Shown: positions 18,111 through 25,614 of the stretch, in pieces | Numbering within the stretch: position 1 is the first letter of the stretch | Layout: each line of letters opens with the position of its first letter | NCBI RefSeq assembly: GCF_001854605.1 | Contig: NZ_MKJU01000028.1 | Location: forward strand, 311,727 to 375,726 | Direction: 5' to 3' | Length of the DNA stretch: 64,000 nucleotides | DNA from: Pseudoalteromonas amylolytica | GTDB lineage: Bacteria > Pseudomonadota > Gammaproteobacteria > Enterobacterales > Alteromonadaceae | Position numbers and translations under genes: made by a program | The notes under the pieces: model-generated | What the model saw: the letters and a program-made list of their open reading frames with translations, nothing else | Told to the model about the DNA's origin: nothing | Databases searched by the model: none

Positions 18111-18803
18111 TTACTGACCTTTCTTTGCTTTGATACGTGCTAAAATGTCTTCGCTTTTTGGGTTGCTTGCACCTATACCCGCTTGCGCCATTTTGGCTTT
18201 TAGGTCGTCACCATTAGTTTGCGATTCAAGTGCTTTCGCCGCCCCAAGCTGATCTTGGCGGTCTTGCTGGCGCTGCTTGATACGTTCCAATGAAGCTTTT
18301 GCTGATGTCATTGATGAACTGTTGGTGTTTAATGTGCTATTGACCGCCATCGTTGCTTGCTGAACACTTTCGGTGGTTTTAACCATGCTTAACTGGCGTT
18401 GGTTTTCTTTAATTGACTTTTCCGCTTCTTTTACTTGTTGCTTTAAAGCCACAATATGTTGGCTAAAGCCATTGAGTACTTCTTCATGTTCGGCTTTTTC
18501 GGTTTCAAAATCACCAATTTTCTCTGCAATTTCAAGTGCTAGCGCTTCATTACCCTGCTCTAGCGCCTGTCCTGCATAACCTTCATGTTCTGCAATCGAA
18601 TCTTCAAGCGCTTTCACTTTGCGTGATGTCTGCATTTCTTTCGCCATCACTTCGGTCAAGCTGCGCTTCGCTTTTTCTAGCGCATTCTTAGCATCTGCGA
18701 TTTCTTGTTCAAAAATACGAATACCGTTAGCATCTATGATTGCTTCTCCGGCTTCACGCGCACCGCCACGCACAGCTGTGAATAATTTTTTTAAAATACT
18801 CAT
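18111..18803 (-). CDS. PspA/IM30-family membrane-remodelling protein
   Basis: 230 residues, nearly all alpha-helical and rich in coiled coil. It begins MSILKKLFTAVRGGAREAGE with the amphipathic N-terminal helix typical of PspA/Vipp1 (ESCRT-III-like) proteins. DANGIRIFEQEIADAKNALEKAK follows, then long heptads. These proteins assemble on damaged inner membrane to limit proton leakage. The sequence is nearer to E. coli YjfJ than to the PspA of the pspABC operon, and no pspF, pspB or pspC is adjacent. It lies 23 bases downstream of the YjfI-like gene, clearly one transcription unit. Confidence 0.85.
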   Translation of the reverse strand: MSILKKLFTAVRGGAREAGEAIIDANGIRIFEQEIADAKNALEKAKRSLTEVMAKEMQTSRKVKALEDSIAEHEGYAGQALEQGNEALALEIAEKIGDFETEKAEHEEVLNGFSQHIVALKQQVKEAEKSIKENQRQLSMVKTTESVQQATMAVNSTLNTNSSSMTSAKASLERIKQRQQDRQDQLGAAKALESQTNGDDLKAKMAQAGIGASNPKSEDILARIKAKKGQ

Positions 18804-18826
18804 AATCTTAACTCCTAAAAACTTAT

Positions 18827-19240
18827 TTAATCTTTTAAATAAGGGGTAACGGCATCTAGCGCTTCTATCGCATTATCTGCAAGTGTCACTAATTCGTGGG
18901 TAATATCATCAAATGACGAGTTAACCGACAAGGCACCAAAGATTGCATAGCGATTATCAACTTTGGCAAATGCACTGAGTGGAATAGGTACGTTCAAACG
19001 CAATAGCGTTTCATTAAGCTCATCTTTAAGCTCACCTTTAACTTCTTCATCAGCAAACAAATAACTAATACAAAGCAACTGTTCTTGTGTTTGTGTGACA
19101 AAAATTGGCAGTTCATCGTTACCATCTACAATCACTTGCAAAACATCTTGTTGCTCAGGGTTGGCTATCATAAATGATTCAAAGCCTACCCCTTCGGTTT
19201 CGAAAGCAGCCAGTTTGATTGAAAGTTCATCTAATTCCAT
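18827..19240 (-). CDS. YjfI-like protein (DUF2170)
   Basis: 137 residues, acidic and soluble. The C-terminal half carries the DUF2170 signature: VPIPLSAFAKVDNRYAIFGALSVNSS, followed by the helix ELVTLADNAIEALDAVTPYLK. The family always travels with PspA-like proteins, and its biochemical role is not known. It is the first gene of the downstream part of the cluster. Two copies of a 14-base palindromic element lie 19-67 bases upstream of its ATG. Confidence 0.8.
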   Translation of the reverse strand: MELDELSIKLAAFETEGVGFESFMIANPEQQDVLQVIVDGNDELPIFVTQTQEQLLCISYLFADEEVKGELKDELNETLLRLNVPIPLSAFAKVDNRYAIFGALSVNSSFDDITHELVTLADNAIEALDAVTPYLKD

Positions 19241-19258
19241 TTTATCGCCTTATTAATT

Positions 19259-19307
19259 TGACATATTATGTCTTAGTTAAGAGTTGCACGGCTGACATAT
19301 TATGTCA
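19259..19307 (-). promoter_or_regulatory. doubled palindromic operator upstream of yjfI-like/pspA-like genes
   Basis: TGACATATTATGTC occurs at 19259-19272 and again at 19293-19306. With the next base the second copy is a perfect 7-1-7 palindrome (TGACATATTATGTCA). The copies are 34 bases apart, so they lie on roughly the same helix face. On the minus strand the upstream copy contains TTGACA and the other CATAAT, both promoter-like. This fits a repressor-operator overlapping the promoter of the downstream genes. Confidence 0.7.
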
Positions 19308-19317
19308 ACCTTTCGAA

Positions 19318-21039
19318 CTAATTTTTATACAGCTCATTTTCTATCTGCCAAGCCTGACGATAATAGTCGTACAAAACGCCTGACCCTAGCTGGTTAACAT
19401 CAATCTGCTTCTCTAGCGCAAAGAATTGGCTTGGAAATACGAACGCAGCCAGCAAATATTCTTTGCTCGCCCAGCGTGATGCAACGGGTAGTTGCTCTGC
19501 CCGACGTACTCTGGCACTGGCTGAACTACCCGCTTTAGTTGCTATCGTCCACCCCCATTGGCCAAATGAGGGCACATTTTGCTGATATTGTTCCACATGA
19601 CTAAACCCCGCTGACTTGACTGTTTTTGCGATGCTGATAAACGCTTTTTTCGCGTGATATGGAGAAGTTGACTGCACGACCATAGCTCCATCTGCTGCCA
19701 ATAGTTGCCGCAAATGGTTGTAAAAGTAGTCGCTATAAAGTTTGTTTAAATCAGGATGGTTTGGGTCTGGCAAGTCCACAATGATAGTGTCAAACAGCGC
19801 GCCCTGAGCTAATAAGTTTTCAACCTCTAAGAATGCATCAGCCACGATAATATTGGCTCTTGGGTCTGACATGGCTGAGCTATTTAATTGCACGAGTCTT
19901 TGTTTTATATGATCGGGCGCGTTGTATTGCTCACCCGCATAGCCAAACAGATTGAGTAGCTGTGCATCTAAATCCACCAATGTCACGTTTTTTACAGGCC
20001 ATTTAAGTACATCTCTGAGTGCCAGTCCGTCACCTCCACCAATGATCAATACCTTATCATGGCGGTTAGAAGCGAGCATGGCTGGGTACACTAACATGGT
20101 ATGATAAATCTGCTCATCAACGCTTGAGAACTGCAACCGACCATTGAGGTAGAGATCCGTGATTGGCTCACTCTGATTACGGCTCAAACGCTCAGTTAAA
20201 ACCACATGCTGATACTTGGTCGCCTCAGAATAAATGACCTTGTCTTTGTAAAGCACATTGCTCAGATCCTTCATCCAGCTACTACCAAACAGCAACACGA
20301 AACCAAAAAGCACCAATAATAAGGCATGGCAAACAACCAGTACTTTGACATAACGAACATGCTGATGATAACGCCATAAGAACGCCAAGCCCGCTACAAT
20401 ATTGAACAATGCCGTCCAAGCTGCCGCCTGCATTATGGGCATGGCCAGCATGATGCTGACCCAAATGGCAGCGCCAACTCCCGCACCAATATAATCGGCA
20501 CCATAAATCGTGCCAGCATTGTTTTCCAAAAAGCGCCCATACACCTGCTGACGAATACGCGCGATCAGTGGTATTTCCATGCCTATGAGCATGCCTAATA
20601 ACAACCCAAATACATAGGGTAAAAACCTTGCAATCTGTTGGAGCTTTTCGAATACATAGCCATTGAGCACAACATCCGCTGGCAAGTTAAAAATTGAAGA
20701 AAATAAATGAGGCAAGGAGTAACTGACCGCTATCACACTAGCGATAGCCAGAATACAGCCCATACCAACCAGTGCGATGATGCTTTCTAACCAAGCAAAG
20801 GCGGTAAATGCATCTTTGAACCATCTCGCCAAAAAAGCGCCAATCCCCATCGCGACGATCATCGTGCCAATCATGGCATAAATGGCGCTTTCAACCGACC
20901 CCAGCACTCGTCCGGCATAGTGAGAAAGTAAGTATTCATAGATCAGGCCGCATCCAGCAAGTACGGCCATCACAGTGATCAGTAAAAAGTCGTGCCCAAG
21001 TAGCTCTTTACGGCTTGGGCCTATGGTCGATTCAGACAA
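19318..21039 (-). CDS. membrane-embedded spermidine-synthase-like aminopropyltransferase
   Basis: 573 residues. Residues about 1-260 contain seven or so membrane helices (FLLITVMAVLAGCGLIYEYLL, MIGTMIVAMGIGAFLARW and later ones). Residues about 275-510 form a SpeE-type Rossmann methyltransferase-fold domain: EATKYQHVVLTE, DLYLNGRLQFSSVDEQIYH, VLIIGGGDGLALRDVLKW, VTLVDLDAQLL and DTIIVDLPDP. SpeE transfers an aminopropyl group from decarboxylated AdoMet to putrescine. The key Asp-containing motifs are kept, so activity is plausible, perhaps on a membrane-associated acceptor. It lies 2 bases after the DUF350 gene. Confidence 0.85.
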   Translation of the reverse strand: MSESTIGPSRKELLGHDFLLITVMAVLAGCGLIYEYLLSHYAGRVLGSVESAIYAMIGTMIVAMGIGAFLARWFKDAFTAFAWLESIIALVGMGCILAIASVIAVSYSLPHLFSSIFNLPADVVLNGYVFEKLQQIARFLPYVFGLLLGMLIGMEIPLIARIRQQVYGRFLENNAGTIYGADYIGAGVGAAIWVSIMLAMPIMQAAAWTALFNIVAGLAFLWRYHQHVRYVKVLVVCHALLLVLFGFVLLFGSSWMKDLSNVLYKDKVIYSEATKYQHVVLTERLSRNQSEPITDLYLNGRLQFSSVDEQIYHTMLVYPAMLASNRHDKVLIIGGGDGLALRDVLKWPVKNVTLVDLDAQLLNLFGYAGEQYNAPDHIKQRLVQLNSSAMSDPRANIIVADAFLEVENLLAQGALFDTIIVDLPDPNHPDLNKLYSDYFYNHLRQLLAADGAMVVQSTSPYHAKKAFISIAKTVKSAGFSHVEQYQQNVPSFGQWGWTIATKAGSSASARVRRAEQLPVASRWASKEYLLAAFVFPSQFFALEKQIDVNQLGSGVLYDYYRQAWQIENELYKN

Positions 21040-21041
21040 GA

Positions 21042-21941
21042 CTATGCACCAAGTAACGTCGCCATGCTGATGCCAATGGCAAAAGAGATGGCTGCGGAGA
21101 TGGTTGCAACCCCTACATTTTTCTGGCGATTGACCTCATCTGAAATATCGCAGCCAGCCAAAATGATTTTTATCGTCAATAAATGAAGGAGAATAAACAC
21201 AACCAAACTGACCAGCGCACTTAATGCCCAGCTAGTTAAGCTAACCAGTAAATTATCAGCCGCATACGGCGCTATCCCAGAAGCTGCCGTTACAGCCAGC
21301 GCACTGCCAATTAAAAAGCCGGCATAACGCACGCCAACGGCTAAGTTACCATCAACAATGGCTTGTTGTAGGCAGTCACCGCTGCGGTTCGTTCGTTTAA
21401 ATAACTGCACGCGATATTGGCTCACCAACAACAATGCAATGTTGGCAATAATGAACGCAGCAATCACAATGGGTAAACCATGCCAGCCCTCAGTTGCAAC
21501 CCACAATAACGCAGAGCGAATAACCACCGCAACGCTCACCACATGGCCGAAGTCAATCAATGAGGCTGTGGTGTTACCTTTTGCAATCTCACTGTGCAGG
21601 CTCACCTTAGGTAATGCGACTTTGTCCTGGAAAAAATGACCTAATTTGATGAGAACAATAGCCAGCAGTCCATATCCTCCCATCAGCAGCGCTTCTTGGC
21701 TCAAAGATGGGGCAAATGAGCCACTACTAACGCCCGTCAGCACAATTGCTAGAGCCGCAAGCCCACCCGCAAAGCTAATACCAAAGGCAAAGTTGTCTCG
21801 CTCAGTGATCTCGTCGTTGGCATGTAGGTTTGATACCCAGCCCTTAATAAACTTTAGGCTCACAAATAATGCGATAATGATTGCAAAATCAATGGCCAAG
21901 GCTTGTAAAGACCATATCGCTATTCCATTTAATTCGTACAT
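21042..21941 (-). CDS. DUF350 membrane protein with duplicated repeat
   Basis: 299 residues, about eight membrane helices. Four similar half-units are visible, each with a charged start and a glycine-rich helix: ITERDNFAFGISFAGGLAAL, IAKGNTTASLIDFGHVVSVA, AIVDGNLAVGVRYAGFLIGS and VNRQKNVGVATISAAISFAI. This is two tandem DUF350 domains. DUF350 (E. coli YjfL) is of unknown function but is regularly linked to PspA-like, spermidine-synthase-like and ATP-grasp genes. It lies between the lipoprotein gene and the aminopropyltransferase gene in the same direction. Confidence 0.8.
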   Translation of the reverse strand: MYELNGIAIWSLQALAIDFAIIIALFVSLKFIKGWVSNLHANDEITERDNFAFGISFAGGLAALAIVLTGVSSGSFAPSLSQEALLMGGYGLLAIVLIKLGHFFQDKVALPKVSLHSEIAKGNTTASLIDFGHVVSVAVVIRSALLWVATEGWHGLPIVIAAFIIANIALLLVSQYRVQLFKRTNRSGDCLQQAIVDGNLAVGVRYAGFLIGSALAVTAASGIAPYAADNLLVSLTSWALSALVSLVVFILLHLLTIKIILAGCDISDEVNRQKNVGVATISAAISFAIGISMATLLGA

Positions 21942-21977
21942 TTTTATAACTCCAACAATTGTTCTTTACACGCGGCA

Positions 21978-22913
21978 TTACTTGCCACGACTTACGCCAC
22001 GAGATGTTCGGCTACTACTGTTTCGCACCGTCCCCGAGCCACTTTTACTATAGCTGCTGGTACTTGCATAACTGCTACGCGTGCGCACGGGTGTGTAGCT
22101 ACTTCGGCTTAAGCCTGATGCGCCGCTGCGCTTTTTGGCGTAAGGGCTAGTAAATTGTTTGCCTTGGCGCTGATAGGACTGACGTGTGCGAGTTTCCAAG
22201 GCGGATTGTGTTTTGATCTGTTTAGGACTTGAATAGCGATAGCGTCCATAATCATGGTAATAACTGTATTTTCGACGTTTACTCCAACCGCCGTACTCTA
22301 CCGCATCAAAGACATCATCTAATAAACGATACATGCCATACCAATGCCAAAACGTCATGCCATTGTCGTTTGTTTGCCACTGACCATAATTTGGGTTGCC
22401 AACGAGCTGATTACCCGCTCCTTCCCCTTCAGCACGCTGACTAATTGCTCCCACCCTTGCCAATGCACCATTTGACATATCCGCTAACATGTTGATTGGA
22501 TCCGTCAATGCATCGTTGAACAAACTGGGTTTCATCGCTTCATGTAACACATCTAAGCGTAACAAAGTATCTTCACTAGGCGGCGTTTTTGGTAGGTTTT
22601 TAATGTCTGTGAGACGATTGGCAAGGCCTGTGTAGAGCGGTCCTTGACTCGTGGCATCTTGCGCGATTAACGAGCTTATTTGCGATAGTTCAGGGCGCTG
22701 CTGTTGCAATACTTTTTGATACTCTTTTAACAAGGTGGCATTACGAATTCTACCCTGTTCCAGCGCGGCTTTTAATTCTATGAGCTCTGTCTCTGCCTGT
22801 TGAATTGATTGCGTGATGGACTGCTGTAATTGCTCTTCTTTTGAAGAGCACGCACTCAGTAAACACACAACCAAAAACAAGCCAACAAGCTCCCATGCTT
22901 TGATTTTCGACAT
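21978..22913 (-). CDS. lipoprotein heading the DUF350/aminopropyltransferase unit
   Basis: 311 residues. It has a lipoprotein signal (LVGLFLVVCLLSAC, lipidated Cys22, followed by Ser, which favours the outer membrane). A coiled-coil segment spans about 25-80 (QLQQSITQSIQQAETELIEL). A middle region carries MTFWHWYGMYRLLDDVFDAV. The C-terminal 100 residues are extremely basic and rich in Ser/Tyr/Arg (SKRRKYSYYHDYGRYRYSS, then repeated RSSY and SS). No family was recognised. The strongly basic low-complexity tail could bind anionic lipid, LPS or nucleic acid. It is first in the run lipoprotein, DUF350, aminopropyltransferase. Confidence 0.75.
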   Translation of the reverse strand: MSKIKAWELVGLFLVVCLLSACSSKEEQLQQSITQSIQQAETELIELKAALEQGRIRNATLLKEYQKVLQQQRPELSQISSLIAQDATSQGPLYTGLANRLTDIKNLPKTPPSEDTLLRLDVLHEAMKPSLFNDALTDPINMLADMSNGALARVGAISQRAEGEGAGNQLVGNPNYGQWQTNDNGMTFWHWYGMYRLLDDVFDAVEYGGWSKRRKYSYYHDYGRYRYSSPKQIKTQSALETRTRQSYQRQGKQFTSPYAKKRSGASGLSRSSYTPVRTRSSYASTSSYSKSGSGTVRNSSSRTSRGVSRGK

Positions 22914-23104
22914 TCATGTCACCGTTTGACCAATTCAAGTCTGTTGTGATTGAGCGTTTATAACGCCAAACACACAGCACTCAATCATATTATTTTAATT
23001 CCCTGTATTAGTGTCACATAGCTTTTGCACGATGCCAAGCTGCAAATTGCAACAAAATAACCGCTATGGATATATACCGCTATTGCTCTGAATATAAGTG
23101 TTTT

Positions 23105-23118
23105 ACGGATCTATCCGT
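23105..23118. repeat. short palindrome ACGGAT-CT-ATCCGT
   Basis: A perfect 6-2-6 palindrome in the 286-base gap between the DUF2489 gene and the lipoprotein gene. It lies about 190 bases upstream of the lipoprotein start. Its role is unknown. Confidence 0.35.
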
Positions 23119-23149
23119 TAGCAAATATAAAAATGTGGCAGCCAAAAGC

Positions 23150-23177
23150 AGTAAAGCGACCATTTGGTCGCTTTACT
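23150..23177 (-). terminator. perfect 13-bp hairpin after the DUF2489 gene
   Basis: AGTAAAGCGACCA-TT-TGGTCGCTTTACT, 22 bases beyond the stop of the minus-strand gene at 23200. The stem is perfect with only a short T run (minus strand TGCTTTTGG), so it is a terminator or 3'-end protecting hairpin. Confidence 0.7.
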
Positions 23178-23199
23178 CATATCAGATATATCAATACGC

Positions 23200-23715
23200 T
23201 TACTGGAATACAACGTTCTCACTACCTGGCAGTGCCTGAAACTGCGCGACCAGCTTTTCGCAATCATCTAATATCGCTTGCTCTAGCTGCTCTTCTGCAC
23301 GCCAGCGTGTAGTATCCATCTTGAATACTTCTTTCTTTGAATACTTTTTCCGCGCATCATGTGTGGGCATGTCTTTGACCACTTCATACATTTGATGCAC
23401 ACCCGGGTAAACTTCTGGCAATTTAACCTCATCGGCAAAACTGTATTGAGAGATCAGTACCCACACCCGCAAACACCCTTCAGAATATTCGCACTGTTTT
23501 TCTTTCATGGCTCTGGCCAATAGATTAATACTATCGGCAAGTTTGGCGTTGCGCTGTTGGCGAGCTTGCATGAGTTTTTCAGCTTGCTCCGCTTGGTGCT
23601 TTGCAATCAGCGCTTTTTGCTCTTTTAATTGCCATAGCAATTTGCCCGCATAAAACGATAACCCTGCAATGATAGCTGCACCACAGATTACGGCAATTAC
23701 CAGCCCTGTAGACAT
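23200..23715 (-). CDS. DUF2489 domain-containing membrane-anchored protein
   Basis: 171 residues. One N-terminal membrane helix (GLVIAVICGAAIIAGLSFYAGKLL) is followed by a helical, charged domain with NLLARAMKEKQCEYSEGCLRVWVLIS and a C-terminal helix EEQLEQAILDDCEKLVAQF. It matches the DUF2489 family, which is conserved in gammaproteobacteria directly after yihI. The function is unknown. The ATG overlaps the yihI stop (TAATG), so the pair is translationally coupled. Confidence 0.82.
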   Translation of the reverse strand: MSTGLVIAVICGAAIIAGLSFYAGKLLWQLKEQKALIAKHQAEQAEKLMQARQQRNAKLADSINLLARAMKEKQCEYSEGCLRVWVLISQYSFADEVKLPEVYPGVHQMYEVVKDMPTHDARKKYSKKEVFKMDTTRWRAEEQLEQAILDDCEKLVAQFQALPGSENVVFQ

Positions 23716-24293
23716 TACCTTTCCTCGTCTTCGTCAGTTAACCACTCATCCGCTAAGTCATTACTCATAAATTCCGCTAACGGATCATCGTCAATCATGT
23801 CTTGCTCTTCAAACTCGTCATCCAAGCCCAATAACTCACAAAGCTCCTGATGGCGCGCAACTGAGCGATTGAAGTATTTCGCATCTTTGCCAGTTAATAA
23901 CTCACCACGTTCGTGACGCTCTAATAACGACATTAAGCGTTCGTCATTTTCAAGTTGCTCAAGTTCTTGTTCCGGTGACAATGTTGGTTTAACTTTCTTC
24001 AACTCTACTTGAGGTTGCAAATGACGCTTCATCACAGGTTCTTGCGTGTGCTCTGATGCTTGAGCAACCAACGGAACAGGCTTTTTACTACCTACGCGCT
24101 GATCTTTCGCGCCATTATTCGTGGTTTGCTCTTTATTCACTTTTGCTTCTTGGGCATTACGTGAGCCCGGTTTCGCCCCTTTGGTTTTCTTAGTGCGCTG
24201 CTCCTTTATTGCTCGGAGCTCTTTGAGTTTTTCTTTACTCAATCTTGGCGTACCATTACTGGCTACCTTACGGGTTTTCTTCTTTCTGGTCAT
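23715..24293 (-). CDS. yihI: Der GTPase-activating protein YihI
   Basis: 192 residues. The N-terminal half is very basic and disordered (MTRKKKTRKVASNG, then LKELRAIKEQRTKKTKGAKPG). The C-terminal half is acidic and helical with LEQLENDERLMSLLERHERGELLTGKDAKYFN and a poly-acidic end. YihI stimulates the GTPase Der during 50S ribosome maturation. The basic-then-acidic layout and the LxxLxxDERLxxLL segment are diagnostic. It is coupled to the upstream methyltransferase gene (ATGA overlap) and the downstream DUF2489 gene. The ribosome-assembly GTPase EngB is encoded nearby. Confidence 0.9.
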   Translation of the reverse strand: MTRKKKTRKVASNGTPRLSKEKLKELRAIKEQRTKKTKGAKPGSRNAQEAKVNKEQTTNNGAKDQRVGSKKPVPLVAQASEHTQEPVMKRHLQPQVELKKVKPTLSPEQELEQLENDERLMSLLERHERGELLTGKDAKYFNRSVARHQELCELLGLDDEFEEQDMIDDDPLAEFMSNDLADEWLTDEDEER

Positions 24294-24967
24294 AATATTT
24301 CTTCACTCGGTGCTACGAGCACCTCTGGTTTTGTTAAGATAATGACATCGTTACCAACGAATTCGATATCGCTGCCATAAATTTGTGCCACATATGCAAA
24401 TGTTTTGCGGCTAAAAAACGAAATATGGGTGAGATCATTTTTGTAGTGCCATGTTGCAAAACGTGTCTTGTCTATTACCAGCTTAGTCATTAACACCAGA
24501 GGTGCTCCGGGTTTTAACAATGAAAACAGCTGGCTCAAAATGCTTTTGGGTTGTGCAATATGCTCTATCACTTCGGTACAACTAATAAAGTCATATTGCC
24601 CCGTAAGTACCTCAGGATCATTAGCATAGTATAGGTCATATACTGACATCTTATGTCCCGCTTCTGTAAGCATATGTGCAAGCAAAGGGCCCGGCCCACA
24701 GCCAAAGTCCAGCCCTATAGCAGGCGGAGAAGTACGCGCTAGTATGGGGTCTGCCACCCTTGAAAGAAAACGCCGATAACCCTCGTCACCTAAATCGTTT
24801 TGATGGCTGTCATAAATCACTTTCTCTTGCTGTGGCGTCAATCGTTCACTTTCGTCCACAAATACCAACTGGCAGCATTCACATTGCCAATAATGACGCA
24901 ATTTATCCTGATGGTAATGTGTAATCTTCACACCACCACACAGGCCACATGATGAGTTTATTTGCAC
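24290..24967 (-). CDS. class I SAM-dependent methyltransferase with N-terminal zinc ribbon
   Basis: 225 residues. Four cysteines at the N-terminus (CGLCGG and CECCQLVF) make a likely zinc ribbon. A Rossmann methyltransferase core follows: IGLDFGCGPGPLLAHMLTEAG (motif I), YDFISCTEVIEHIAQPKSIL and LLKPGAPLVLMTKLV. The substrate is unknown. The start is GTG 24967 because no in-frame ATG lies before the zinc ribbon. It overlaps yihI by four bases, so it heads a three-gene operon (methyltransferase, yihI, DUF2489). Confidence 0.8.
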   Translation of the reverse strand: MQINSSCGLCGGVKITHYHQDKLRHYWQCECCQLVFVDESERLTPQQEKVIYDSHQNDLGDEGYRRFLSRVADPILARTSPPAIGLDFGCGPGPLLAHMLTEAGHKMSVYDLYYANDPEVLTGQYDFISCTEVIEHIAQPKSILSQLFSLLKPGAPLVLMTKLVIDKTRFATWHYKNDLTHISFFSRKTFAYVAQIYGSDIEFVGNDVIILTKPEVLVAPSEEIL

Positions 24968-25025
24968 GACTGACTTACAGAATATTAATTAAGGGGCGTA
25001 TTGTAGCAGGTCTATTTGTAGGCAT

Positions 25026-25058
25026 AAATAAAAAGACGGTAGAGATTGCTCCCTACCG
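25026..25058 (-). terminator. rho-independent terminator of the CsrB-like RNA
   Basis: An 8-bp stem including one G-U pair, a six-base loop and a T-rich tail on the minus strand. Confidence 0.75.
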
Positions 25059-25385
25059 CCTACTAATCTGAGCGTCTCAAAACTGGACACTTCTCCCTTC
25101 GACTTTTAAGTCTTTATTATTTTTATTATGCTGTCTTCCATTTTGTTTTTATTGTTACTTCCCTGAGCCTTTCCATATTGTTTTTATTATTAAACTTCCA
25201 TGGGGCTTTTATTTTTATCGGTCAATCCTGACACTTTATTGTTATTTCCATAATGATGAGTACCAGACTTAGTACTAAACTTGTCACCTACGCTTCCATC
25301 GCGCTCAATCCGTATTGTTTTATTGTCTTGGCGACACCAGTTAATCTACGCCTTAATGAAATAGTTACAACTGGTTAATAGTAAA
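25026..25385 (-). ncRNA. CsrB/RsmB-like CsrA-sequestering sRNA (candidate)
   Basis: In an otherwise gene-free 647-base gap the minus strand carries ten GGA motifs in about 360 bases. They are TCC on the given strand at 25050, 25094, 25137, 25160, 25172, 25197, 25226, 25247, 25295 and 25309. Five of them are ATGGAA, three are AGGGA, and one is AGGAT in the loop of GTCA-GGAT-TGAC. The motifs are separated by AT-rich linkers. The 3' end is an 8-bp hairpin (CGGTAGGG, loop, CTCTACCG) followed by TCTTTTTATTT. Upstream on the minus strand lie TTTACA (25414-25419) and CATTAT (25392-25397), 16 bases apart. Size and motif density match CsrB-family RNAs, which bind and titrate CsrA. Confidence 0.72.
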
Positions 25386-25436
25386 TTTCCTATAATGTCT
25401 TTAATTAAAAATATGTAAACCTCAAAATTACAAATA

Positions 25437-25442
25437 CTTACA
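25437..25442 (-). promoter_or_regulatory. possible GacA/UvrY-type half site upstream of the CsrB-like RNA
   Basis: On the minus strand TGTAAG reads here, matching the left half of the GacA-type box (TGTAAG-N6-CTTACA). The right half is poor. It lies about 50 bases upstream of the inferred transcription start. Confidence 0.3.
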
Positions 25443-25470
25443 CATTAAACAGAAAACAAAATAAGAGATA

Positions 25471-25503
25471 TCTCACAAATTGGAATGGCAAATGTCTCAC
25501 AAA
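25471..25503. repeat. direct repeat TCTCACAAA upstream of the CsrB-like RNA
   Basis: Exact copies at 25471-25479 and 25495-25503, 24 bases apart, upstream of the inferred sRNA promoter. This is a possible activator site. Confidence 0.4.
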
Positions 25504-25538
25504 GGATTGGGTGAATATCGTACCTGTTTACAGAGATC

Positions 25539-25565
25539 AAAAAAGGCAGCGAGCGCTGCCTTTTT
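25539..25565 (-). terminator. rho-independent terminator of the cytochrome c4 gene
   Basis: GGCAGC-GAGC-GCTGCC stem flanked by six A on one side and five T on the other, 50 bases past the stop of the cytochrome c4 gene. Confidence 0.92.
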
Positions 25566-25614
25566 GCACGATTTGCTTAGTTTATACGCGAGTGTACAAA
25601 CTGCCTATCAGACT

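Noticed and set aside
18111..18803. Classical pspA of the pspABC-pspF phage-shock operon
   Set aside because: No pspF, pspB or pspC and no sigma-54 site nearby; neighbours are YjfI-like, DUF350 and aminopropyltransferase genes.
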